NCBI GenBank assembly: GCA_025360945.1 | Contig: JANYBE010000047.1 | Span: forward strand, 1 to 9,089 | Direction: 5' to 3' | Origin: Rhizobacter sp. | Lineage (GTDB): Bacteria > Pseudomonadota > Gammaproteobacteria > Burkholderiales > Burkholderiaceae_C | DNA length: 9,089 nt | Shown: positions 1-6,258 of the stretch, one piece after another | Position numbering within the stretch: the stretch's first letter is position 1 | Layout of the letters: every line of letters starts with the position of its first letter | Made by a program: the position numbers and the translations under genes | The notes under the pieces: generated by a model | The model's input: the letters and a program-made list of their open reading frames with translations, nothing else | The model's database searches: none | What the model was told of the DNA's origin: nothing

Positions 1-1185
1 TACGAACAGGTCGCCCAGCGTGTGGATCGAGACGACCGGGATCTTGAATTCGCCATTCGCCTTCGGTATCCAGCGCAAGCCGTCCGTACGCAGCCGGTTG
101 GCGTCCATGTCGGGGGTGATCTTCTGCGCCGACGCGTTCAGGGCGGTCGAGCTCGCGGTGTCACCATCGATCGTGTAGGTGAAGCCGGTGGTATCGAGCA
201 CGTTCTTGTTGAGGATGCCGCTCACCGAGCCGACCGGCGTGGTCGGATCTGCGACAAAGGTGCCATACGCCGACGGGAACGCTTGGCCGTACGCCAGGCC
301 CTGCGCAAACATCGGCCGCGGCCCGCCGGTGATGTTCTGCACTACCGATACGTACTTGGCGCCCGGTCCCGCTGTAGCCACGATCGATGGCGTCGGGAAT
401 GTCGGCGTCGCATTGAACGTCGAAAACAGCGTGTTCGTCACGAGCGCCTGGATGTCGACCCATTTGTTGGTCGGATACGCCGGCACCCCGGCGAGCGCCT
501 GGGCCGTGACCTGCATCGCGGCGAACTCGTTGAACAGCTCGGTGTCGCCGACCACGCCGCACATCGGCACTGCGCCGTTGTACCTGACCTTGTGAATCGC
601 GGTGGCCGCGACTTCGTCCTCGATCGCCGCAGCAGTGATGTGGCCGCCCATCGAGTGGCCGGTGATGAAGTATTTGGTCGGCGTCGCCAGTGGGCGGCCG
701 CGCGCCGTGGCGATGTCGTTGAACGCGAGCGCGAGTGCATTCGTGTCCTCGACGCCTGCGCGCACGTCGTAGTAGTTCTTCGTGTAGCTCGAGGCTGCCC
801 AGGCATAGCCGTTCTGGATCAGGTAGCGGCGGATCGACGGGTTCGCGACGCCCAGCGTGTTGCCGGTGCCAGCGTACCCGTGCGCGTACATCACCAGCTT
901 GCCGTTCCAGTTGACAGGCACCTCGACGTGGTACAGCGCACCGTTCAGCACGCCCTGCCAGCGGCTGGTGGTGCTCATGTCGACGACGTCGCCGGTGGCG
1001 GCCGCCTGCGCCGAAAAGGTGGTCGCGGCCGCGTCGGTGGGGCTGGGGGCGAAGCTGTTGCGGGAATCCTGTGCGCGGGTTTCTTCGGGCACGACGGCAT
1101 CGTTGCTGCTGCCGCCGCAAGCCGTCAGAAAGGAAGTGGTGGCGAGCGCAAGGGCGGTCAGCCGCCCGATTGAGCGAAGCTTCAT
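1..1185 (-). CDS. Exported alpha/beta hydrolase (lipase/esterase-like lipoprotein), C-terminus missing
   Basis: The frame is open from an ATG at 1185 down to base 1, giving 395 codons with no stop, so the gene continues beyond the left edge. The start is supported by GGAGA at 1193-1197, 7 bases upstream. The protein begins with a lipoprotein signal peptide: a hydrophobic stretch around residues 8-19, then the lipobox LTAC with the lipidated Cys at 23, followed by Gly-Gly-Ser, which suggests outer-membrane sorting. A low-complexity Ala/Thr/Ser linker fills residues 24-70. The alpha/beta hydrolase core starts near residue 75, with an oxyanion-type HGY at 102-104 and the nucleophile elbow GHSMGG with Ser178. 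HTLGD at 388-392 looks like the strand carrying the catalytic Asp; the catalytic His would lie beyond the window. It probably hydrolyses an ester or peptide in the periplasm or on the cell surface; the substrate cannot be told. It lies downstream of the acid phosphatase on the same strand, 138 bases away. Confidence 0.85.
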   Translation of the reverse strand, partial: MKLRSIGRLTALALATTSFLTACGGSSNDAVVPEETRAQDSRNSFAPSPTDAAATTFSAQAAATGDVVDMSTTSRWQGVLNGALYHVEVPVNWNGKLVMYAHGYAGTGNTLGVANPSIRRYLIQNGYAWAASSYTKNYYDVRAGVEDTNALALAFNDIATARGRPLATPTKYFITGHSMGGHITAAAIEDEVAATAIHKVRYNGAVPMCGVVGDTELFNEFAAMQVTAQALAGVPAYPTNKWVDIQALVTNTLFSTFNATPTFPTPSIVATAGPGAKYVSVVQNITGGPRPMFAQGLAYGQAFPSAYGTFVADPTTPVGSVSGILNKNVLDTTGFTYTIDGDTASSTALNASAQKITPDMDANRLRTDGLRWIPKANGEFKIPVVSIHTLGDLFV

Positions 1186-1289
1186 GTGGATGTCTCCGTT
1201 TGTTTATGGCTGCGCTCTGTGGCGCGTGGGTCCGGCAAGCGAACGCGAGAATAGCTCGCCTCCCCGGGTTGTTGTGAGAGGAGCAAACC

Positions 1290-1311
1290 CTCGCAAGGTG
1301 TCGCCTGCGAG
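1290..1311 (-). terminator. Possible weak terminator hairpin after the phosphatase gene
   Basis: CTCGC at 1290-1294 pairs with GCGAG at 1307-1311, and AGG at 1296-1298 with CCT at 1304-1306. A bulged A at 1295 interrupts the stem and the loop has 5 bases. On the minus strand it begins 12 bases after the phosphatase stop codon and is followed by GGGTTTGC, which is not a good U-tract. The rest of the 138-base gap (1186-1323) holds a second short inverted repeat, GCGAG-N5-CTCGC at 1245-1259, and the ribosome binding site of the downstream hydrolase. I saw no convincing promoter there. Confidence 0.3.
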
Positions 1312-1323
1312 ACAGCCGATCCG

Positions 1324-2937
1324 CTAGCGGCCGAGCTCGAGCGCGGCGCTCAGGTCGCCCATCGGTTTGCTGCCATTTTGCGCCAGGCCCTGATCGCGCA
1401 TCTGCACGCCGGGCAGAGGCGCCAGCGACCAGCGGCGCGTGATGAATCGCAGGATCGAGGCGGTATCGTAGGGCGTCTTGTCGACGAAGGCTCTTTTTGC
1501 GAACGGCGAAATGATGATCGCCGGGATGCGCGTGCCCGGCCCCCATCGGTCACCGGCAGGCACTGCGGCGTGGTCGTAGAAGCCGCCGTTCTCGTCGTAG
1601 GTGACGACGATCAACATGTGCGCCCACTGCGGGCTCTGTTGGAGCTTGGCGATAACGTCGACGATGTGCGAGTCGCCATCGGCCACGTTCGCGTAGCCGG
1701 CGTGCTGGTTCAGATTGCCTTGCGGCTTGTAGAACGCCACCGCTGGCAGCTTGCCGGCGGCGGCGTCGGCGAGGAAGCTGGTGTCGAAATCCTTCAGGTG
1801 CTCAGCCCTCGCCGCGGCGTGCGAGGCCGGGTCGAACGCGGCGTAGTAGTTGAACGGCTGGTGATGCGCCTGGAAGTTCACGCTGCCACCATAGATCTGC
1901 TTGCGCGCCTCGGGCGTGCCGGCATTGACAGCGTTCCAGCCGCCCGCGTACCAGGCCCAGCTCACGCCCTTGGCATCCAGCGTGTCGCCGATCGTGAGCT
2001 GGGTCTGCGGCGGCAGCGTCGTCGGCTTGCTGCGGTCGGCATAGCGTGCGTCGCCGCCCGGAGCCAGCGGCACATAGCTCGGCTGGAAGGCCGGCTGCAT
2101 CGTGTTGACGGCGTGGAACATGCCGCTCGCGTCCTTGATCGTCAGCGTGCCGTCGCGCTGGTAGCGCGGTGCACCGGCGAGCGCGGTGGCAGGCATGTTG
2201 GCCGCCGGCACGAGACGCGTGAAGCGGCCTTGCGCGTCGACCTCGATCTGCGAAATCGAATCCTTCGCGGGCGAGTCGGCCGCGTCGGCGTTCGGGTAGG
2301 TCGGTGCGCACGCGCAGATCAGGTACTGATGGTTAAGGAACGAGCCGCCGAATGCACCCATGAAGAAGTTGTCGGCCAGCGTATACTGCTGCGCCAGCTT
2401 CCACAACTTCATGCGGCTGCCGTCGTAGTAGCCCATGCTCAGGCCACCTGCATCGGAGTACGCCGCGAAGCCATCGTTGCGCCCGCCTGCGATCTGCTGC
2501 ATGCTGTTGTAGTAGCGGTGCACGAGATCGCGCGTCACGATGTGCTGGCCGATCACCACGCCGCTGCCGTTCAGGCCCGTGTCGTCGTCGATCTGGAACG
2601 GCCGGTTCTGCAGGCCCGCCGACTGCGCCTGCGTCAGTGTCACCGGTTGGCCGTTGGCGGTCAGGCCGCCCCAGGCGGGCGGCAGCATCGGCAGCACCTT
2701 GTCGTCGAAATCGCGTTGCGGGTGGTAGATGCCTTCGGACGACGCGTTGCGTCCGGGGATGCCGTTCGCGCCGGGGAACAGGCCGTACATGTTGTCGAAA
2801 CTGCGGTTCTCGGCGTAGATCACGACGAGTGTCTCGATGGCGGCCAGGCCGCCGGGGGTCTTCACACAGGCGGGCGCGACAGCGCATGCGGCGACCAGGG
2901 AGGACAGCAAAGAGACAGTGAGTGCAGCATGCTTCAT
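1324..2937 (-). CDS. AcpA-like acid phosphatase/phosphoesterase, lipoprotein
   Basis: This 537-residue protein belongs to the phosphoesterase superfamily that includes Francisella acid phosphatase AcpA and bacterial phospholipases C; it should hydrolyse phosphomonoesters or phosphodiesters outside the cytoplasm. Residues 1-17 form a signal peptide with a VAAC lipobox (Cys18). The active-site motifs are complete: AENRSFDN with Glu43-Asn44 as metal ligands, GAFGGSFLNHQ with Ser199 in the nucleophile position, and VTYDENGGFYDH with Asp448-Glu449 and His456. From memory of the AcpA structure, the equivalent residues there are Glu43, Asn44, a Ser nucleophile and an Asp-Glu pair. Within this superfamily, the FGGSFLNHQ motif favours the acid phosphatase branch over the phospholipase C branch. 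The start is an ATG with only a weak AGAAG upstream. A lipase-like lipoprotein gene follows 138 bases downstream. The peroxidase gene diverges from the other end. Exact substrate unknown. Confidence 0.9.
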   Translation of the reverse strand: MKHAALTVSLLSSLVAACAVAPACVKTPGGLAAIETLVVIYAENRSFDNMYGLFPGANGIPGRNASSEGIYHPQRDFDDKVLPMLPPAWGGLTANGQPVTLTQAQSAGLQNRPFQIDDDTGLNGSGVVIGQHIVTRDLVHRYYNSMQQIAGGRNDGFAAYSDAGGLSMGYYDGSRMKLWKLAQQYTLADNFFMGAFGGSFLNHQYLICACAPTYPNADAADSPAKDSISQIEVDAQGRFTRLVPAANMPATALAGAPRYQRDGTLTIKDASGMFHAVNTMQPAFQPSYVPLAPGGDARYADRSKPTTLPPQTQLTIGDTLDAKGVSWAWYAGGWNAVNAGTPEARKQIYGGSVNFQAHHQPFNYYAAFDPASHAAARAEHLKDFDTSFLADAAAGKLPAVAFYKPQGNLNQHAGYANVADGDSHIVDVIAKLQQSPQWAHMLIVVTYDENGGFYDHAAVPAGDRWGPGTRIPAIIISPFAKRAFVDKTPYDTASILRFITRRWSLAPLPGVQMRDQGLAQNGSKPMGDLSAALELGR

Positions 2938-3013
2938 TGCGAGCTTCTGGGCAGCGGAAAAAGATCAAGTATGGTGCAAGGCCGCGTGGGCCACGCGCCC
3001 CGAACGAATCCGT

Positions 3014-4171
3014 ATGCGCCGTTCTTGCCTCGTGCTCGTCATCCTCGTTGCCTTGCTTCCTGCATGGGCGCAGGCGCCTGCGCCGTATGCGCGGCGCTTG
3101 GACGTGCCGCAACTCACCGCGCTCGGCCGCGCGATCTTCTTCGATGCCGAGCTCTCGCCCTCGGGGGAGGTCTCGTGCGCGAGCTGCCACGACCCGAAGC
3201 ACGCCTATGGCCCGCCGGACGCCGACGCGCTCCGGCGTGGCTTTCGCGCCGCGCCGTCGCTGCGCTATCTGAACAGCCTGCCGCCGTTCAGCGAGCACCA
3301 CTTCGACAACGACGGCGACGACAGCACCGACCTCGGCCCGACCGGCGGCCACACCTGGGACGGTCGCGTCTCGTCGGCGCGCGAGCAGGCACGGCTGCCG
3401 CTGCTGTCGCCCGAAGAGATGGGCGGGCCGAGCGTGCCCGCGGTTGTGGCGCGACTGCGGCTCACGCCGTATGCCGCGCAGCTGGAGTCGCTGTTTGGTG
3501 CCAAGATCTTCGACCGACCCGAGGCTGCGTTCGAGGCCGCGCTGCTGGCGCTCGAGGTCTTTCAGCAGTCGCCGTCGGACTTCTATCCGTTCAGCAGCCG
3601 CTTCGATGCGGTGCTGCGCGGTCGGGCCACTCTGACGGCACAGGAGGCGCGCGGCCTCGTGCTGTTTGACGACCCGGCCAAGGGCAACTGCGCCTCGTGC
3701 CACCTGAGCACGATTCGGCCTGACGGGGCGTTCCCGCTGTTCACCGACTTCGGTCACATCGCGATCGGCGTGCCGCGCAACACTGCGATCCAGGCCAACG
3801 CCGACCCGCGCTTCTTCGACCTCGGCCTGTGCGGCCCGTTGCGCACCGACCTCGCCGACCATGCGGAATACTGCGGCCGCTTTCGCACGCCGACGTTGCG
3901 CAACATCGCGCTACGTCAGCGCTTCTTCCACAACGCCGCGATCCGCACGCTCGAAGATGCGGTGCGCTTCTACGCGCGGCGCGACACCGACCCGGCGCGC
4001 TGGTACGGCGCAGCGGGCAAGTTCGACGACCTGCCGGCGAAGTACCACGCGAACGTCAACATCGAGGCGCCCTTCGGAGGCCGGCCTGGCGGTGCGCCCG
4101 CACTCAGCGAATCCGAGATCGCCGAAGTGGTCGCGTTCCTGAAAACGCTGACCGACGCGGACCAGCGCTAA
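3014..4171 (+). CDS. Di-heme cytochrome c peroxidase / MauG-family protein
   Basis: The 385-residue product has a Sec signal peptide (positively charged MRR, hydrophobic residues 5-18, likely cleavage after AQA at 19-21), so it acts in the periplasm. Two heme c attachment sites are present: CASCH at 55-59 and CASCH at 226-230, dividing the protein into the usual two domains. WDGR at 115-118 and RTPTLRN at 291-297 followed by FFHN and LEDAVRFY are typical of the bacterial cytochrome c peroxidase/MauG superfamily. Members reduce hydrogen peroxide or carry out oxidative chemistry on a protein partner; no partner such as methylamine dehydrogenase is visible here, so the peroxidase reading is safer. 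The acidic stretch around residues 98-106 precedes WDGR and could bind a cation. The ATG at 3014 is chosen because the signal peptide begins there; the longer in-frame extension to 2837 overlaps the phosphatase gene. No clear Shine-Dalgarno is present. The TAA stop touches the stop of the convergent hydrolase gene. Confidence 0.9.
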   Translation: MRRSCLVLVILVALLPAWAQAPAPYARRLDVPQLTALGRAIFFDAELSPSGEVSCASCHDPKHAYGPPDADALRRGFRAAPSLRYLNSLPPFSEHHFDNDGDDSTDLGPTGGHTWDGRVSSAREQARLPLLSPEEMGGPSVPAVVARLRLTPYAAQLESLFGAKIFDRPEAAFEAALLALEVFQQSPSDFYPFSSRFDAVLRGRATLTAQEARGLVLFDDPAKGNCASCHLSTIRPDGAFPLFTDFGHIAIGVPRNTAIQANADPRFFDLGLCGPLRTDLADHAEYCGRFRTPTLRNIALRQRFFHNAAIRTLEDAVRFYARRDTDPARWYGAAGKFDDLPAKYHANVNIEAPFGGRPGGAPALSESEIAEVVAFLKTLTDADQR

Positions 4172-4924
4172 TCAAACCCAGTTGCGCACCTGTGTGGCCA
4201 CCCACGCTGCGTCGTCGAGTGGCAGATCGTGGCCGGCCCACGGGTGCAGGCGCGACTCGCACGACCAATGCCGCGCGAGTTGCTGCGTGCAGCGCACATC
4301 GACCAGCGCATCGGCCACACTGCCGAGCAGTAGCGCTCGGCGGAACGGATTCGCCAGCGGCGCGCGAAAGCGCGCCGCAGCCCACAGCTGCCGAAGCGCG
4401 TTGGCAGCGGTGACAGGGCATTCGCGCTGGTACCCGGCCCAGGCGTGCAGTAACGCCGTATCGTCGCGGCCAAGAGCATGGCTCGTCATCGCGAGCACCG
4501 CGCGCTCGCGCTTCGCTGCACTCGGACGCGTCAGCGCAAGGCGCAAAAGCGTCGTGTAATTCGCGGGCCGCAAGCGCTGATGGAACAGATTGAACGGCCG
4601 CATGCTGGTGTTGATCAGCACCGCCGCAGCGATCTCGTCCGGCGCGGCCAGGGTCCATGCAGTGGCGACCATCGCACCCAGCGACATGGCGAGCACATGG
4701 ACCGGCGTGGCGACGCCGAGTTGGCGCAGTTCATCGCGGCAATGCGCGGCCATGGCCTCGACGCTGCGCGGGCTGCGCAGTGCATGCAGCGCCCCGTTGC
4801 CCGGCAGATCAAGTGTGACCACGTTCGCGGCGGCCACGGCGTCCGCGAGCAAGGGCGCGAACATGCCCCAATGGCGGCTCTCGCGCGTCAGCCCGCGCAG
4901 CATCACCCAGGTCGGGCCGTTCAC
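4172..4924 (-). CDS. Cytoplasmic alpha/beta hydrolase
   Basis: This is a 250-residue single-domain alpha/beta hydrolase without a signal peptide. The nucleophile elbow is AMSLG at 79-83 with Ser81, a variant of GxSxG in which the first Gly is Ala. GSVADALVD at 201-209 holds the likely catalytic acid (Asp205), and PWAGHDLP at 228-235 the catalytic His232. The region around residues 10-50 (GLTRESRHWG, then TLDLPGNG) matches the oxyanion and early-strand segments of the fold. The start is taken as GTG at 4922-4924 because it overlaps the TGA of the upstream carboxypeptidase gene (GTGA), a typical coupled arrangement. An in-frame extension to 5221 lies entirely inside the carboxypeptidase gene and is not believed. 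Likely activity is ester or amide hydrolysis; the substrate is unknown. Its pairing with a carboxypeptidase suggests both may act on related small molecules, which is inference. Confidence 0.87.
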   Translation of the reverse strand: MNGPTWVMLRGLTRESRHWGMFAPLLADAVAAANVVTLDLPGNGALHALRSPRSVEAMAAHCRDELRQLGVATPVHVLAMSLGAMVATAWTLAAPDEIAAAVLINTSMRPFNLFHQRLRPANYTTLLRLALTRPSAAKRERAVLAMTSHALGRDDTALLHAWAGYQRECPVTAANALRQLWAAARFRAPLANPFRRALLLGSVADALVDVRCTQQLARHWSCESRLHPWAGHDLPLDDAAWVATQVRNWV

Positions 4925-5991
4925 GGTCTCGGTCCGCGATACCAGTGGGACAATGCCCGCTCGTGCAGGTCGGCGCGCGCCGCGTCCCGAGGCGTCCAGC
5001 GTTCGTGGCTTAGCGCGGAGCGCATCACGAAGTCCAGCCACGCGACGTGGCGGCGCAGCACGCGCTGGCGCCGGTGCTCGATCAGCGGATTGAAGATGCC
5101 GTGCCGCGTGAACAGCTGGCGCGGGTTCTTCTTGACCCACAGCCACGAGCCCATCTCCAGCGTCAGCGGCAGAAACGTGCGTTGCGGCTCGCTCAGCGAG
5201 CCCAGGTAGAGGTGATCCCACAGGTCGCCGTGAGCGAGGTACTGCGCGCTCTGTGGCTCTACAACGTAGCGGTGCTGCGGGTGCGTCTGGTCAAGGATGT
5301 TCTTGAACGCGAACACATCGGCCAGGTGCGGAATGGGCTGCGCCGTGTGCGCGTACGGAAACCACACCCGGTCGCGCGTGCCAAAGCCCGAGTGGCAGTC
5401 CACGACCATGCTGAAGCGGTGCGTCAGCAGCTCGTCCTCGACGACGCGGCAGACGGCAAGATTCTCGGCTTCCATCGTCGCGCCGGCTTCACCGCGGTAC
5501 CACGGCAGACGTGCGCTGCGGCGCTGTCCGCCGACCATGAATGGCACCGGATTGTTCGCTTGCACCGGCGCGTTGCGCATCAGGTCGACGCCGCGCGGGT
5601 TCGCGCGCGTGGCCTGCACCATGCCGCCCGGGTTCACGATCGGCATGAAGACCAGCCGCAGCGATTCGAGCTGGCGGTGCAGGCTGCTGTCCCAGCGCAG
5701 CCGCACCACGAGGCTGGCCAGATGTGCGATCACGACCTCGGCACCAATGCGTTCCAGTCCGTGCACGCCACCAACGAAACCAACCGCGGGCGCATCCGGG
5801 CTCGGGTTGCCGAGCGTGATCGCAAGCACAGGGTAGACCGTGTTGCCGACCTTCACCTCGCACGCCGTCTGTTGCTGCAGCTGCGCGCCTGCGGCGGCCA
5901 GGATCGCTTGCAGCTCGATCAGTTCAGGCAACATGGTGAAGCGCAGCATACGGCGCAATGCGATCGGTGTGTCGGCGTGTGCGCGGGTCAC
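4921..5991 (-). CDS. M14-type zinc carboxypeptidase family protein
   Basis: The product has up to 356 residues and no signal peptide. It carries the zinc signature of metallocarboxypeptidase family M14: HGLE at 77-80 (ligands His77 and Glu80) and a third ligand His200 in DCHSGFG. NPGG at 120-123 and NPRGVDLMRN at 131-140 correspond to the substrate-binding Asn/Arg region. LTLEMGS at 276-282 holds Glu279, which fits the catalytic Glu of carboxypeptidase A. The enzyme should remove C-terminal residues from peptides or deacylate an amino-acid conjugate. A cytoplasmic location and the DCHSGFG form suggest the less-studied branch related to succinylglutamate desuccinylase/aspartoacylase-like M14 proteins, which need not use peptides. 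The longest frame starts at a GTG (5991); ATG codons at 5949 and 5934 are equally possible, none has a good Shine-Dalgarno, and MLPEL at 5934 is an attractive alternative. It is the first gene of a two-gene operon with the alpha/beta hydrolase. Confidence 0.85.
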   Translation of the reverse strand: MTRAHADTPIALRRMLRFTMLPELIELQAILAAAGAQLQQQTACEVKVGNTVYPVLAITLGNPSPDAPAVGFVGGVHGLERIGAEVVIAHLASLVVRLRWDSSLHRQLESLRLVFMPIVNPGGMVQATRANPRGVDLMRNAPVQANNPVPFMVGGQRRSARLPWYRGEAGATMEAENLAVCRVVEDELLTHRFSMVVDCHSGFGTRDRVWFPYAHTAQPIPHLADVFAFKNILDQTHPQHRYVVEPQSAQYLAHGDLWDHLYLGSLSEPQRTFLPLTLEMGSWLWVKKNPRQLFTRHGIFNPLIEHRRQRVLRRHVAWLDFVMRSALSHERWTPRDAARADLHERALSHWYRGPRP

Positions 5992-6036
5992 GAAAACGTC
6001 ACCGGCGTGTCATGCGGCGCGGCTAAGTTCAGGGCC

Positions 6037-6171
6037 ATGAATCTCAGCAACCCCCTTTCGCATCGCCCGATCAACGCGCCGCGACTGCTCTCCCTCGGCG
6101 GCGCCTTGCTGTGGGGCGCGCTTGAGTTAGTCGCGCTGTGGCGCTCGCGCTGGACCCAGCGCGAAAAGTAG
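6037..6171 (+). CDS. Small single-pass membrane protein of unknown function
   Basis: This 44-codon frame starts at an ATG with AGGG at 6031-6034, rather close to the start, and ends with TAG. The peptide has a polar N-terminus of about 16 residues with an Arg, then one hydrophobic helix at roughly 17-34 (LLSLGGALLWGALELVAL), then a basic tail with Arg, Trp, Gln and Lys. By the positive-inside rule both flanks are basic, so the topology is uncertain. A Gly/Ala-rich helix with a central Glu is unusual and suggests helix packing with a partner. It diverges from the carboxypeptidase gene (45-base gap) and lies 87 bases before pncB on the same strand. I do not recognise a named family. The helix composition in this GC-rich DNA argues for a real gene, but it is short enough to be chance. 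Confidence 0.55.
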   Translation: MNLSNPLSHRPINAPRLLSLGGALLWGALELVALWRSRWTQREK

Positions 6172-6194
6172 CCTTTCGTTGCGCGGCGAGAATG

Positions 6195-6217
6195 CAGGCC
6201 ACTCGGTGCGCGGCCTG
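6195..6217 (+). terminator. Possible hairpin between the small ORF and pncB
   Basis: CAGGCC at 6195-6200 pairs perfectly with GGCCTG at 6212-6217 around an 11-base loop, 24 bases after the small gene's stop. The following bases, GTTTGCGTT, are mildly T-rich but not a true T-run. It could attenuate read-through into pncB or be a chance GC-rich stem. Confidence 0.25.
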
Positions 6218-6228
6218 GTTTGCGTTAC

Positions 6229-6254
6229 CGTGTCGTCAAGACTTTCGAGACACG
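6229..6254 (+). promoter_or_regulatory. Inverted repeat over the pncB ribosome-binding region
   Basis: CGTGTC at 6229-6234 is the exact reverse complement of GACACG at 6249-6254, with 14 bases between. The right arm ends 4 bases before the pncB ATG at 6259 and contains part of the only Shine-Dalgarno-like bases (GAGA at 6247-6250). As RNA the stem would partly hide the ribosome binding site; as DNA it could be an operator. No known NAD-responsive repressor site was recognised in it. Confidence 0.35.
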
Positions 6255-6258
6255 AACG

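Noticed and set aside
161..1546. A 461-codon minus-strand frame overlapping the lipase-like gene and the phosphatase gene.
   Set aside because: It is a frame shadow with Arg/His-rich composition, while the other minus-strand frames carry signal peptides and catalytic motifs.
2837..3013. A longer N-terminus for the di-heme peroxidase.
   Set aside because: It would place the signal peptide about 60 residues inside the protein and overlaps the phosphatase gene antisense.
1378..3669. A 763-codon open frame on the plus strand across the phosphatase gene and into the peroxidase gene.
   Set aside because: Its translation is Arg/His/Val-rich and featureless, as expected opposite a GC-rich gene; the minus-strand frame has a full set of AcpA active-site motifs.
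2333..3862. A 509-codon minus-strand frame antisense to the peroxidase gene.
   Set aside because: It has no domain signature and low-complexity Arg/Ala/Val composition; the peroxidase has two heme motifs in the plus frame.
4925..5221. An upstream extension of the alpha/beta hydrolase.
   Set aside because: It overlaps the carboxypeptidase gene in another frame and adds no hydrolase-like sequence; the GTGA overlap gives a natural start.
5047..6036. An N-terminal extension of the small membrane protein through the carboxypeptidase gene.
   Set aside because: The extension is entirely antisense to the M14 gene and is a composition shadow; only the last 44 codons look protein-like.
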